A stretch of DNA of 64,000 bases from Methanopyrus sp. SNP6 (GTDB lineage: Archaea; JAADCQ01; Methanopyri; Methanopyrales; Methanopyraceae), in the NCBI RefSeq assembly GCF_002201895.1, contig NZ_CP019436.1:1054001-1118000 (forward strand). Direction: 5' to 3'. Positions 24,689-32,605 of this stretch are shown here, in pieces. Each line of letters opens with the position of its first letter. The first letter of the stretch is position 1. The position numbers and the translations under genes are program-made. A model generated the notes under the pieces. The model saw nothing but the letters and a program-made list of their open reading frames with translations, was not told where the DNA came from and did not search any database.

Positions 24689-25624
24689 TTGTACCCGAGA
24701 GGGAGGAAAGCTACCCTCGCGGCCATCTTGCATACCATACTGCGGGACCGTCCCTCGACGCAGAAAGAGATCGCAGAGAAGGTTGGTGTCTCCCGGCGAT
24801 ATGTTACGGAACTCCTAAGACCGCTCATCGAAGAGGGCGCTGTTCGAAGGACGTACACAGTCGACATGTCGAAGCTCAGACGCCATTTCCCCAAATTATT
24901 CGAGGAGCTCGGAAACTTCCTGTACGAAGATGTAGAGATGCACTTAGAGGGCGTCCGACCCTACTTCAAACGCATGACTGACCTGACCCTCGAGCAAATC
25001 GAGACGGCTCTCATCGCGGTCGAGGAGAACCCAGAACAGGCTCCTAAGGTTATCGAGATGGACGAGGAAGTGAACCGATTGGACGAAGAAATACGTCTCT
25101 ACGTCCGGACGCTTCCAGTTCTCCATCCTTGTGAGGAAGCTGGCAAGGTGGCGACCCTACTGCTGGAGATCTCGCACTGTATCGAGCGGATAGGGGACTA
25201 CGCGTGCAACATCGCGGAGGTGGCTGAAACACTCGGGACACTGTCCGACCTGCAGTGCTGGAGGGACGTGCGCGAGGCCGCCCTGGAAGCTCGTAGAATG
25301 GTGGAAACCGCGTACAGCGTTTTCCTCGGTCGGGTGAAGAAGGAGGACCTGCGCGATGAAGCTGAAAAGGTATACTGCGCCGAAGATCGTGTCCACAAAA
25401 ACATAATCAAGGCGTGTGAGAAGGCCGTTGAGGAAACGAAAGAGTTTCCTAAAAAGGCCGACCGGCTGTTCGGTCTTTCCCGGATCACGAAGGACATCGA
25501 GCGCATCGCGGATAAGGCCGTAGACGTTGTAGATTTCACGCGCGAGCTCGTGGAGGGTAGGCCTAGGGATCTCACACCTGAGCAAGAGATGAGGAGCACC
25601 CTACCCGCTGACGGCACTTATTAG
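24689..25624 (+). CDS. HTH-PhoU fusion protein
   Basis: A 311-residue protein. Residues 1-60 form a winged-helix DNA-binding domain (LRDRPSTQKEIAEKVGVSRRYVTELL). Two PhoU-type three-helix bundles follow, with the acidic metal-binding motifs EISHCIERIGDYACNIAE and LSRITKDIERIADKAVDVVD. Canonical PhoU represses phosphate uptake; the fusion to an HTH suggests a direct transcriptional regulator responding to phosphate or metal. TTG at 24689 has a near-perfect GGAGGTGAT site 6 nt upstream. No pst transporter is nearby; instead an FtsZ-like gene and a ribbon-helix-helix gene follow within 15 bp each. Confidence 0.85.
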   Translation: MYPRGRKATLAAILHTILRDRPSTQKEIAEKVGVSRRYVTELLRPLIEEGAVRRTYTVDMSKLRRHFPKLFEELGNFLYEDVEMHLEGVRPYFKRMTDLTLEQIETALIAVEENPEQAPKVIEMDEEVNRLDEEIRLYVRTLPVLHPCEEAGKVATLLLEISHCIERIGDYACNIAEVAETLGTLSDLQCWRDVREAALEARRMVETAYSVFLGRVKKEDLRDEAEKVYCAEDRVHKNIIKACEKAVEETKEFPKKADRLFGLSRITKDIERIADKAVDVVDFTRELVEGRPRDLTPEQEMRSTLPADGTY

Positions 25625-25635
25625 GGGGGTGCCGG

Positions 25636-26352
25636 TTGTATTACATCGGGCTCGGCGGATTCGGCTGCCGGTTCTCCACTCACGCCTCAAACGCAGGTCT
25701 TGAGGTGATCCTCTGCGCGGGATCTAGAGGAGACCTACTGCGTGTATCGGAAGGCGAGAAAATCGAGGTGGCCAGCGGTATCGGGTTCAGTCGGGACTGG
25801 TGTAAGGCTTCCGAGGAGCTGCAAGAGCAAGCGGAGACTATCCGCGAAACGCTGGAAAGGGTGGGTGCTGAGGAACCCACGGTTCTAGCTTTCGGTCTCG
25901 GTGGAGCCGTCGGATACGCTTTAGCGCAGCAGATCCTGAAGGAGCCTCCGGTACCCTTCATCGTACTGACCACGGTTCCGGGAGAATCGGAGGACCCTCA
26001 GGTGCGTCGCAACGCCGCCGAGCAGGTGAAGAGCGTCCTGGGAGTGTCTATCAAGCTTCCCGTCCTCTGGGTGGACAACGCGTTAGGTGGGTATGAAAGG
26101 GTTAACAGGGTACTCGAGAGAACACTCCTCGACCTCCGAGACTTCCTGGGCGTGCCCGTGGAGGAGCTCCCGAACTTGGCCGGTAACTACGCGTTGTCAC
26201 CTTCGATCTCCGGAGAGAGGGTGACCGGGGACGTCGTCAAGACATCGGCGGATGAGGTCAGGAAGCTGGTGGAGAGTAGAGAGCCAGAGGAACATGTGGT
26301 TCGACGCGAGCGCCGTGGGCCCGATCCGGAGTCGCTGAGAGAATTGTTCTAA
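25636..26352 (+). CDS. Divergent tubulin/FtsZ-fold GTPase-like protein
   Basis: A 238-residue protein whose N-terminus IGLGGFGCRF matches the first FtsZ nucleotide loop and whose FGLGGAVGYALAQQI occupies the place of the tubulin signature GGGTGTG, altered here. Further FtsZ-like pieces are PFIVLTTVPGESEDPQVRRNAAEQ and PVLWVDNALGGYERVNRVL. The C-terminal GTPase-activating domain is missing or very short, ending in a charged tail. TTG at 25636 has GGGGGGTG 5 nt upstream. It lies between an HTH-PhoU gene and a ribbon-helix-helix gene. Division FtsZ is longer (about 370 residues), so this is a separate, probably non-division member. Confidence 0.68.
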   Translation: MYYIGLGGFGCRFSTHASNAGLEVILCAGSRGDLLRVSEGEKIEVASGIGFSRDWCKASEELQEQAETIRETLERVGAEEPTVLAFGLGGAVGYALAQQILKEPPVPFIVLTTVPGESEDPQVRRNAAEQVKSVLGVSIKLPVLWVDNALGGYERVNRVLERTLLDLRDFLGVPVEELPNLAGNYALSPSISGERVTGDVVKTSADEVRKLVESREPEEHVVRRERRGPDPESLRELF

Positions 26353-26364
26353 GGGTGAACCGAT

Positions 26365-26601
26365 ATGTCGAGGAAAGCCAGAGTGACGCTCACACTCTCC
26401 GAGGATGCCTTGGCCCGGGTCCTAGCGACTAAAGACGCCCTCGAAGGAGACAGCATTTCGGCCACCGTCGGCAAGTTGGTGAAGTTCGGATTCGCGTACC
26501 TCAGGGAGAAGTTCCCTGAACTGTTCGAGGGTATAAACCTTGAGGAATACCGTGAGAAGGCGCGTGAGCGCTGGTTCGATTCCGGATCCTCTCGGTCATA
26601 G
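26365..26601 (+). CDS. Ribbon-helix-helix-like small protein
   Basis: 78 residues. The opening KARVTLTLSEDALARVLATKDA, then SISATVGKLVKFGFAYL, fits a ribbon-helix-helix DNA-binding fold: a short beta strand and two helices. A charged helical tail follows. ATG at 26365 has GGGTGA 6 nt upstream and lies 12 bp after the FtsZ-like gene. The pairing of a DNA-binding dimer with a tubulin-fold protein recalls TubR-TubZ partition modules in plan, although TubR has a winged helix. Fold assignment is moderate. Confidence 0.65.
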   Translation: MSRKARVTLTLSEDALARVLATKDALEGDSISATVGKLVKFGFAYLREKFPELFEGINLEEYREKARERWFDSGSSRS

Positions 26602-26610
26602 TTTTTAAAC
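26601..26610 (+). promoter_or_regulatory. argJ promoter (TATA-like)
   Basis: GTTTTTAAAC lies 33 bp upstream of the argJ TTG, directly after the ribbon-helix-helix gene stop. Predicted initiation about 25 bp downstream leaves a leader of under 12 nt. A G/C inverted repeat (ggggtccc/gggaacc region, 26620-26638) sits between TATA and start and could affect initiation. Confidence 0.5.
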
Positions 26611-26642
26611 TCGGGTCAGAGGGGTCCCTCCAGGGAACCGCG

Positions 26643-27806
26643 TTGCGTGCACCTGAAGGCTTCCTTCTTGGTGGTATCAAACGCGAAGGTATAGGAGTTG
26701 GGTTAATCTTCTCGGAGCGTCGATGTGCCGTAGCGGGCACCTTCACTGAGAACACCCTCCGCGCCGCTCCGGTGGAGTACTCCGAGGAGGTGTGCGAGCG
26801 AGGTGTCGCCCGCGGAGTGATAGTGAACAGTGGTCACGCCAACGCGATGACGGGTGAGGATGGATATCAAGACGTACTGCGCACTGCGGAAGCGATCGCC
26901 GAGCTAACGGGGGCTCCGGAGGACGAAATAGTGGTGTGTTCTACTGGCGTGATCGGTGAGCGACCCCCTGTCGATAAGATTGTGGAGTACGCGCGCGAAG
27001 TTTGGGAGGATATGGGATCCACTGAACGGCACGTTCTGGAGTTTAGTCGGGCCATCTTGACCACAGATACTGAGGAGAAAATAACTTTGTACGAGGGCGA
27101 TGGTTGGTCACTCCTCGGAATCGCGAAGGGTGCTGGTATGATACATCCGAACATGTCCACTATGCTCGCATTTTTGCTCACCGATGTGGGAGTGAAACCA
27201 AAAGAGCTTCAGATGTGGCTTCGTGAGGTCGTGAACGACACATTCAACATGATAACGGTAGATGGAGATGAGAGCACTAATGATTCCGTAGTGCTGCTAG
27301 CGAACGACAGCTCGAACCTCAAAGTCGGCAGAGATGTCACTATCACGGAGTTCCAACGCGCCCTGGAAGAGGTCTGTACGGAGCTCGCTGAGAAGATTGT
27401 ACGAGACGGTGAAGGGGCGACGAAGCTAATGATAGTACGCGTACACGGTGCGAGTAATGAAGCAGAGGCTCGGCGTGCGGCCCGCGCGATAGCATCCTCA
27501 AACCTGGTGAAGGCGGCGCTGTTCGGCGAGGATCCGAACTGGGGACGGATCGGAGCCGCCATCGGGGCCGCACGCGTCGACGTCGATCCTGACGAGTTAC
27601 AGATAGCTTTCCGCAGCTCAGAGGGCGAGATAGTGGCCTACGAAGGAGGTCCTGTGGATTTTGACGAAAAGAAGGCTAAGCGCGTTCTCTCCGCGAGCGA
27701 AGTTGAGATTGTGGTGGACTTAGGAGTAGGTGACGCGTCCGCCCGCGCGTGGGGGTGTGACCTAACGTACGAGTACGTGCGGATCAACGCGGAGTACAGG
27801 ACCTGA
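26643..27806 (+). CDS. argJ: Bifunctional ornithine acetyltransferase / N-acetylglutamate synthase
   Basis: Transfers the acetyl group from N-acetylornithine to glutamate in arginine synthesis. The 387-residue precursor self-cleaves before the nucleophilic Thr in the motif KGAGMIHPNMSTML near residues 159-172; here Ser replaces the usual Ala before Thr. Other signatures are SGHANAMTG, STGVIG and EDPNWGRIGAAIG. TTG at 26643 is the only good start. Whether it is monofunctional or bifunctional cannot be read from sequence alone. The downstream gene is an ornithine cyclodeaminase-type enzyme, so the two act on the same metabolite. Confidence 0.95.
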   Translation: MRAPEGFLLGGIKREGIGVGLIFSERRCAVAGTFTENTLRAAPVEYSEEVCERGVARGVIVNSGHANAMTGEDGYQDVLRTAEAIAELTGAPEDEIVVCSTGVIGERPPVDKIVEYAREVWEDMGSTERHVLEFSRAILTTDTEEKITLYEGDGWSLLGIAKGAGMIHPNMSTMLAFLLTDVGVKPKELQMWLREVVNDTFNMITVDGDESTNDSVVLLANDSSNLKVGRDVTITEFQRALEEVCTELAEKIVRDGEGATKLMIVRVHGASNEAEARRAARAIASSNLVKAALFGEDPNWGRIGAAIGAARVDVDPDELQIAFRSSEGEIVAYEGGPVDFDEKKAKRVLSASEVEIVVDLGVGDASARAWGCDLTYEYVRINAEYRT

Positions 27807-28038
27807 CCACCTCCCGTCTTGAGGGATGAAATTTTTCGGGGGCGGTTCATAGTCTCTCTGTTCGGGATCACGCCTCTCACTGTGCAGTCAGTCGAGCCGA
27901 ATGCATGGGCAAATAACAGGTAGGTTCGTGGCGATTCCGGATCACCGATCAATTCGTGGTCGCTCGGAACCCGAGAATGAGAACCCTCTTCCCTTTCAAC
28001 CCAAGAGGAGGATCGCTAAGGGCGTGAGGGGGCCTCAC
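27807..28038. other. 232-bp leader/spacer between argJ and the cyclodeaminase gene
   Basis: No gene is supported. The open frame continues upstream to 27901 but that part lacks family similarity. An AT-rich patch (aaattttt at about 27830) could be a promoter. The 3' end holds the hairpin GTGAGG-GGG-CCTCAC at 28024-28038, which contains the likely Shine-Dalgarno GAGGGGG for the TTG at 28039. No tRNA or C/D box pattern was found. Confidence 0.4.
28024..28038 (+). promoter_or_regulatory. Hairpin covering the ribosome-binding site
   Basis: GTGAGG GGG CCTCAC is a perfect 6-bp stem with a GGG loop directly before the TTG start at 28039. The stem includes the GAGGGGG that best matches a Shine-Dalgarno site. 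Folding would hide the site, so translation may be controlled by unfolding, temperature or a bound factor. Confidence 0.45.
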
Positions 28039-29277
28039 TTGACCGACAGGGAGGAGGTGGTAGAACTCCGAGGTCACATCATCGACTCACTCATTTTCTC
28101 ACGGGTACTGGACACTATCATGGAGATGGGTGGAGATTTCGAAATATTGGAGTTCAAGGTTGGGAAGCGCAAAACGGACCCCAGTTTCGCGAAGATTCTC
28201 GTCAAGGGGAAGGATCCTGAGCATCTTAGGGAGATAATCTCCGAACTGCGTAAGTATGGGGCGATTCCAGTTCATACGCAGGAAGTCCGACTGGAACCGG
28301 CTCCGGCGGACGGTGTCTGTCCCAGGGGCTTTTACACGACTACGAACCACCGAACGTTCGTATTTTTTGACGGCGAGTGGATCGAGGTCGAGGATATAGA
28401 GATGGACTGTGCGATCGTGATTTACCCGGAGGAACGCAGGGCAGTGGCTAAACCTATCCGGGAGGTTCGCGAGGGAGAGTTGGTGGTGGTAGGAGATAGA
28501 GGAGTGCGCGTGAAGCCCCCCGAGAGACCTCGAGGTAGGACTGGAATCTTCGGCTTCATGGAGAGCGAAGTCTCACCTGAGAAGCCCACACTAACGCTAA
28601 TCCGAAGGATAGCTGAAGAACTAGAATGGCACAGAAAGAACGGGAAAGTCGTGGTAGTCGTTGGCCCTGCTGTAATTCACGCTGGAGCCCGTGATGACTT
28701 AGCGTGGATGATCAAAGAAGGGTACGTGGACGTACTCTTCGCTGGTAATGCTGTGGCTACGCACGACGTCGAAGCTAGTTTATTCGGGACATCACTCGGC
28801 GTGGATTTGGAGACGGGCGAGCCAGTAAAGGGTGGACATAGTCACCACCTTTACGCCATCAACGAGATCCGACGAGTGGGTGGATTACGCGAAGCCGTTG
28901 AGAAAGGAATCCTAAAAGATGGGATAATGTACGAGTGCATCGTCAACGATGTTCCGTACGTGCTGGCAGGCTCGATACGTGATGATGGTCCTATCCCGGA
29001 CGTAATTACCGACGTCATGGAAGCTCAAGCGGAGATGCGACGTCACCTTAAGGGGGCCACCCTAGTGCTGATGATGGCGACGATGCTTCACTCGATCGCT
29101 ACCGGCAACCTCTTGCCTTCCTGGGTCAAAACTATCTGCGTAGATATCAACCCCGCGGTAGTTACGAAGTTGATGGATCGAGGAACCGCCCAGGCTCTGG
29201 GAATAGTGTCCGACGTCGGAGTGTTCCTACCGGAGCTCGTGAAGGAGCTCAAGAGGATCCGCGACGACGAGGCTTAG
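28039..29277 (+). CDS. Archaeal ornithine cyclodeaminase-type (LOR/SDH family) protein
   Basis: A 412-residue member of the TIGR00300-like LOR/SDH family, related to enzymes that convert ornithine to proline with NAD. The N-terminal domain begins [19 protein letters not shown] and has [18 protein letters not shown]; the mid part has [11 protein letters not shown]; the C-terminal Rossmann-like part has [21 protein letters not shown] and [17 protein letters not shown] at 28039 gives an N-terminus typical of homologues. Position after argJ fits an ornithine-to-proline route. It overlaps the convergent 29249 gene by 29 bp. Substrate is inferred from family literature, not tested here. Confidence 0.82.
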   Translation: MTDREEVVELRGHIIDSLIFSRVLDTIMEMGGDFEILEFKVGKRKTDPSFAKILVKGKDPEHLREIISELRKYGAIPVHTQEVRLEPAPADGVCPRGFYTTTNHRTFVFFDGEWIEVEDIEMDCAIVIYPEERRAVAKPIREVREGELVVVGDRGVRVKPPERPRGRTGIFGFMESEVSPEKPTLTLIRRIAEELEWHRKNGKVVVVVGPAVIHAGARDDLAWMIKEGYVDVLFAGNAVATHDVEASLFGTSLGVDLETGEPVKGGHSHHLYAINEIRRVGGLREAVEKGILKDGIMYECIVNDVPYVLAGSIRDDGPIPDVITDVMEAQAEMRRHLKGATLVLMMATMLHSIATGNLLPSWVKTICVDINPAVVTKLMDRGTAQALGIVSDVGVFLPELVKELKRIRDDEA

Positions 29278-29503
29278 TCCACTCTTTTATCCTGCGTTCG
29301 GTAAGTTCTTCCATCACCTTTTTAGCCTCTTCCAGCGCATCCTTCGTCCCCCTGAAAGCTAGGACTGTTGTCTTAGTTCCTCCACGTTCAATCTCCCGTT
29401 GCACGACTTTCACGTCGCACCTTCGCTCCACCTCAGCGATCACATCTGCCGGGACGCCTAATGGTATTATCATATCATACTTCTTAGTGTCTCGTTCGGA
29501 CAC
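29249..29503 (-). CDS. Small alpha/beta protein of unknown function
   Basis: 84 residues, one alpha/beta unit ([58 protein letters not shown]) resembling a KH-like or ACT-like half domain with a basic tail. GTG at 29501-29503 is preceded by a run of nine G at 8 nt. It overlaps the cyclodeaminase gene by 29 bp at its 3' end and diverges from the 2PGK gene through a C9-AAA-G5 inverted repeat. No function assigned. Confidence 0.68.
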   Translation of the reverse strand: MSERDTKKYDMIIPLGVPADVIAEVERRCDVKVVQREIERGGTKTTVLAFRGTKDALEEAKKVMEELTERRIKEWTKPRRRGSS

Positions 29504-29510
29504 CTTCGAC

Positions 29511-29528
29511 GCCCCCCCCCAAAGGGGG
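29511..29528. promoter_or_regulatory. Shared inverted-repeat Shine-Dalgarno element
   Basis: G, nine C, AAA, five G: on the minus strand the C-run becomes the Shine-Dalgarno of the GTG at 29503, 8 nt away; on the plus strand GGGGG lies 7 nt before the TTG at 29536. The divergent start codons are only 32 bp apart. Confidence 0.6.
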
Positions 29529-29535
29529 ATAGTCG

Positions 29536-30519
29536 TTGTCGGAAAAAAGTAGCCGGAAGGAGCGAAATGAGAAGACGAAAAGAGAGACCACTAGACAGGG
29601 AAAGCATCGCCGCATTAGGGTCAAGTCTAGGCACTACGAAATGCCGTTTTCTCGAGGTGTTCTCGCCAGGTCCCTAACAGCGATCGGCGTCGAGCCTCAC
29701 AAAGCGTACGAGATAGCACTCAAGATCAAGGAAGAGTTGCAAGAGGAAGGCATAGATAAAATTAGTACTGATGAATTAGCCGATATAATTCGGACTAAAC
29801 TTGAAGAAATCGATGAGACGTTGGCGGAACGCTATGAGCTATGGAGGAGGATTAAAAAGCGTGAGGAACCGATAATAGTCTTAATTGGAGGAGCTTCTGG
29901 TGTCGGTACATCTACGATAGCTTCTGAGGTAGGACACAGGCTCGGTATTACGAACGTTATCGGCACTGACGCTATTAGAGAAGTAATGCGTAGAGTTTTA
30001 GCAGAGGAGTTGTATCCGACTCTCTATGAGTCTTCGTACACAGCTTGGAAGCGATTGCGCTATGAACCCGCCGAAGATCCTGTGATTACTGGGTTTCTTG
30101 ACCACTCCGAACCAGTGGTGGTTGGTATTGAAGGGGTTGTGAATCGATCGATCAATGAAGGTATCCATGTGATTGTAGAGGGCGTTCATATCGTTCCGCG
30201 ATTGATTAAGAGGGAGATTCTCAACTACCCAAACGTGTTCGTGTTCATGCTCTCCGTAGAGGATGAAGAGGCGCATAAGTGGCGCTTCTACGCCAGGTCT
30301 AGGGATACAAAACTCTCACGGCCCGCTGAGCGGTACTTGAAGTACTTCGAGGAGATCCGTAGAATTCACGACTTCCTCGTGGAGGACGCCGAAGAGCACG
30401 ATATCCCAGTGATCAACAACGAGCATATCGATGAAACGGTGGACCAGATCGTGAGCTACATATCCTCTAAACTCTTGAAGGGTGAAAGAGAGCTATCCAA
30501 GAGCGTCTCCTGGTGGTGA
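29536..30519 (+). CDS. pgk2: 2-phosphoglycerate kinase
   Basis: Makes 2,3-diphosphoglycerate from 2-phosphoglycerate and ATP, the first step to cyclic 2,3-diphosphoglycerate, a thermoprotectant of some hyperthermophilic methanogens. The 327-residue protein has a basic N-terminus, an ATP-cone-like domain (FSRGVLARSLTAIGVEPHKA) and a P-loop GGASGVGTSTIA near 118-129, then GTDAIREVMR and VEGVHIVPRL. TTG at 29536 has GGGGG 7 nt upstream. A CBS-domain gene follows after 6 bp and could sense nucleotides for the pathway. Base composition in 29750-30200 is slightly more AT-rich than neighbours. Confidence 0.9.
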   Translation: MSEKSSRKERNEKTKRETTRQGKHRRIRVKSRHYEMPFSRGVLARSLTAIGVEPHKAYEIALKIKEELQEEGIDKISTDELADIIRTKLEEIDETLAERYELWRRIKKREEPIIVLIGGASGVGTSTIASEVGHRLGITNVIGTDAIREVMRRVLAEELYPTLYESSYTAWKRLRYEPAEDPVITGFLDHSEPVVVGIEGVVNRSINEGIHVIVEGVHIVPRLIKREILNYPNVFVFMLSVEDEEAHKWRFYARSRDTKLSRPAERYLKYFEEIRRIHDFLVEDAEEHDIPVINNEHIDETVDQIVSYISSKLLKGERELSKSVSWW

Positions 30520-30525
30520 TGTACT

Positions 30526-30942
30526 GTGACGTTCCGCGAGGAGTTACTCGGTTGCAAGGTCGAGGAACTGATGACCAAAGACCCCATCACCGCGTCTCCT
30601 CAAGTTGGAGTGATAGAAGCGTTCGAGATCATGCTAAAGCATGATATTGGAGCACTGCCAGTAGTGGACGATGAGGGTAGGCTTATAGGACTCGTAACCC
30701 GGACTGATCTCGGGCGCGCCCTCCTGGAAGACGAGTACGAGCCCGGAACCACCATCGAGGAGGTGATGGAAAGGGACGTGATAGTAGTTCACCCGGATGA
30801 TACTCTACTCGATGCCCTGAAACGCATGACGTCCACCCCCGAGGGCATATATAATCAGCTCCCCGTAGTCGACGATGAAGAGAAGCTTGTGGGAATACTG
30901 ACGGATGGGGATATCCTCAGGTGGATAGCGAAAGAACTGTGA
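30526..30942 (+). CDS. CBS-domain pair protein
   Basis: 138 residues made of two CBS motifs: about 11-65 (VEELMTKDPITASPQ, GALPVVDDEGRLIGLVTRTDL) and 76-135 (IEEVMERDVIVVHPDD, QLPVVDDEEKLVGILTDGDIL). Such pairs bind adenine nucleotides or S-adenosyl compounds and regulate partners. GTG at 30526 has GGTGAT 6-7 nt upstream. It is 6 bp after the 2PGK gene, so a role in controlling that enzyme is possible. Its stop overlaps the next start as GTGA. Confidence 0.88.
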   Translation: MTFREELLGCKVEELMTKDPITASPQVGVIEAFEIMLKHDIGALPVVDDEGRLIGLVTRTDLGRALLEDEYEPGTTIEEVMERDVIVVHPDDTLLDALKRMTSTPEGIYNQLPVVDDEEKLVGILTDGDILRWIAKEL

Positions 30943-31169
30943 AGGTCAGAGTGCGGAAGGCGCCGGAGGAATTACTTTCGCTGTTACGCAAGTTAGGGCT
31001 CTCAATCGCCCGGACCGAGAACGGTTACGAGATTAGTGGTCCTAAATCTCGGCTTCTGGTGGCCCTTCAACATATACCGCCCAAAATGGCTATCCTGGCC
31101 CGTGAGACCGTCGAAGAGTTAAGACAGGTGGTTGGGGTGGAAAAGCCCAGATTATCTCACCGCCGTTAG
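30939..31169 (+). CDS. Small protein coupled to the CBS gene
   Basis: Unrecognised, about 76 residues, predicted alpha/beta (KVRVRKAPEELLSLLRKLGLSIARTENGYEISG, with a helical C-terminus). The GTG at 30939 overlaps the CBS stop as GTGA; a GTG at 30921 would add six residues. It may be a regulatory partner of the CBS protein. Its end overlaps the convergent 31166 gene by 4 bp. Confidence 0.6.
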   Translation: MKVRVRKAPEELLSLLRKLGLSIARTENGYEISGPKSRLLVALQHIPPKMAILARETVEELRQVVGVEKPRLSHRR

Positions 31170-32050
31170 AACACTATGTACTTACCACGTAATATATCCC
31201 GGTCTACCACGTATATGCGCTGCTTAACGCCTGAATTCGATATCCATAGTGCTAAGGTTAAATGCTTAGATTTTGCATGTTCTGGCAATACCATCACCAT
31301 GGCCATTCTATCTCCGAAGTTTATGGTTCGATCGCCAACTTTCTCCTTTCCTGGCCCTAGAAGGGTTAGTTTTGCGGTCCCTAATCGTGCGATCAGCTGC
31401 TCGATTACGAGGCAACCTCTGGCACCCGTGGAGTGTAGGGCACGCTCGATACGTTCTTCTATGAGCGTGTGTTTGCCGTCACTTACGTTGCACAGTACCT
31501 CTCCGACCACTGCGTTGTAACGTACTTTCAGCTTCGGCCCATCCATCAACCGATTACCAAGCTCACGACGTATCGCCCGCTTGATGGCGTTAACGTCGGG
31601 CTTTCCGTCGTACGATGCCTGGAACACGAACTTGGACCCTTTAATCACGGTGCCCCTGGCGTCCAGTACCTTGTCTTTCAACCGCTTCTCGATTCGCTTT
31701 TTCACATCTTCCGGATCCGCAGTCAACGGGACTAGAGCGTCCACGACGAAGACCGTGTACCCCTTGATCTTAACTTTCCTGACGTCTACGTTCTCCACAC
31801 CACCCGCACAGCTTACGGCGCTCTTCACGTCGGATGTCTTGACACCGGGCTTAGGTACGGCTAGGTATCGGACGACCGACACTTGGTAATCCTTCACTAT
31901 GCTCGCATCGACCGTTCCCTCGGCCGCAGCTACGGCACTCTGTCCTCCCATCATGAAGGAGGGGATCGCGGATAGCACCATCATGGCCGCGAGGAATATT
32001 ATTCCAGCGGTGACGATGGACCTCCTGTGCCTTCGAATCCAGCCGAACAA
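31166..32050 (-). CDS. Membrane-anchored protein with repeated alpha/beta units
   Basis: Unrecognised, 294 residues. A cytoplasmic basic start (FGWIRRHRRS) and one transmembrane segment (IVTAGIIFLAAMMVLSAIPSFMMGG) are followed by an exported domain with two similar units: VPKPGVKTSDVKSAVSCAGGVENVDVRKV and QASYDGKPDVNAIKRAIRREL. These units resemble in style the C-terminal domains of the membrane proteins at 16779-18146 and 18200-18823. TTG at 32048-32050 has GGGGGAGTG upstream. Likely an envelope protein specific to this lineage. Confidence 0.68.
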   Translation of the reverse strand: MFGWIRRHRRSIVTAGIIFLAAMMVLSAIPSFMMGGQSAVAAAEGTVDASIVKDYQVSVVRYLAVPKPGVKTSDVKSAVSCAGGVENVDVRKVKIKGYTVFVVDALVPLTADPEDVKKRIEKRLKDKVLDARGTVIKGSKFVFQASYDGKPDVNAIKRAIRRELGNRLMDGPKLKVRYNAVVGEVLCNVSDGKHTLIEERIERALHSTGARGCLVIEQLIARLGTAKLTLLGPGKEKVGDRTINFGDRMAMVMVLPEHAKSKHLTLALWISNSGVKQRIYVVDRDILRGKYIVF

Positions 32051-32053
32051 CGA

Positions 32054-32599
32054 TCACTCCCCCTGGTCGAGCAGCATCTCCAAGTACGAGTGACGTACTC
32101 GCTTGCCCTCGACTTTCAGCTCCTCCAAGATACTTACCAAAAGCTCCTCTTTTTCCTCGACCTCTGACTCGTCGTCCGCCTCACACTCCAGCTCGAGAAA
32201 CGTGCCGAGACCTTTCACATCATCCAGCGCCGCTACAACTTTTTCTCCGTTCACTTCGAGCGTGTAGACCGTCCTAAGCTTCTTTACTTCCGCGTGCTCT
32301 AGCGGCTCGAACCCTAGATGACGAAGGATGGCGTCGGCGGTCTCGAAATCGTCGACTACCACTTCTAACTCCACCCGTGACTTCTCACGCCCTACCTTCG
32401 GTCCCTTGTAAGTTAGTGCGACTTTATCGTCGGAGCGGCGCAGTCGAAGTGCTTCATCCGTCTCTGCGAAGTCACGGCAAGGATGCTGGTAATACAGGTC
32501 CCGCTGCCGGACGGTTCTTACTTTCTCTCCGAGCTCTTCCAGGCGCTTCCGCACGTCCTCGGGGTTCTTCAGTTTAACCTTAACCTCTACCTCGTACAC
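32054..32599 (-). CDS. CYTH-domain protein (class IV adenylate cyclase / triphosphatase family)
   Basis: 181 residues with the hallmark N-terminal EVEVK (ExExK) motif, RLRRSDDKVALTYKGP, the paired acidic ELEVVVDDFE strand and LGTFLELECEADDE. The fold is a triphosphate tunnel; activity may be thiamine-triphosphate or inorganic triphosphate hydrolysis or, less likely, cyclic AMP synthesis. GTG at 32597-32599 has GGAGGTGAT 5 nt upstream. It is 6 bp after the ClC gene on the same strand. The charged residues lining the tunnel are intact as far as I can see. Confidence 0.88.
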   Translation of the reverse strand: MYEVEVKVKLKNPEDVRKRLEELGEKVRTVRQRDLYYQHPCRDFAETDEALRLRRSDDKVALTYKGPKVGREKSRVELEVVVDDFETADAILRHLGFEPLEHAEVKKLRTVYTLEVNGEKVVAALDDVKGLGTFLELECEADDESEVEEKEELLVSILEELKVEGKRVRHSYLEMLLDQGE

Positions 32600-32605
32600 A
32601 CCGGA

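Noticed and set aside
27901-28038. N-terminal extension of the ornithine cyclodeaminase frame from ATG 27901
   Set aside because: The extra residues are unlike the family, and a Shine-Dalgarno site fits the TTG at 28039.
30842-30856. CATATATAATC as a promoter TATA box
   Set aside because: It lies inside the CBS coding region and encodes conserved residues (GIYNQLP); the next gene overlaps translationally, so a separate promoter is not needed.
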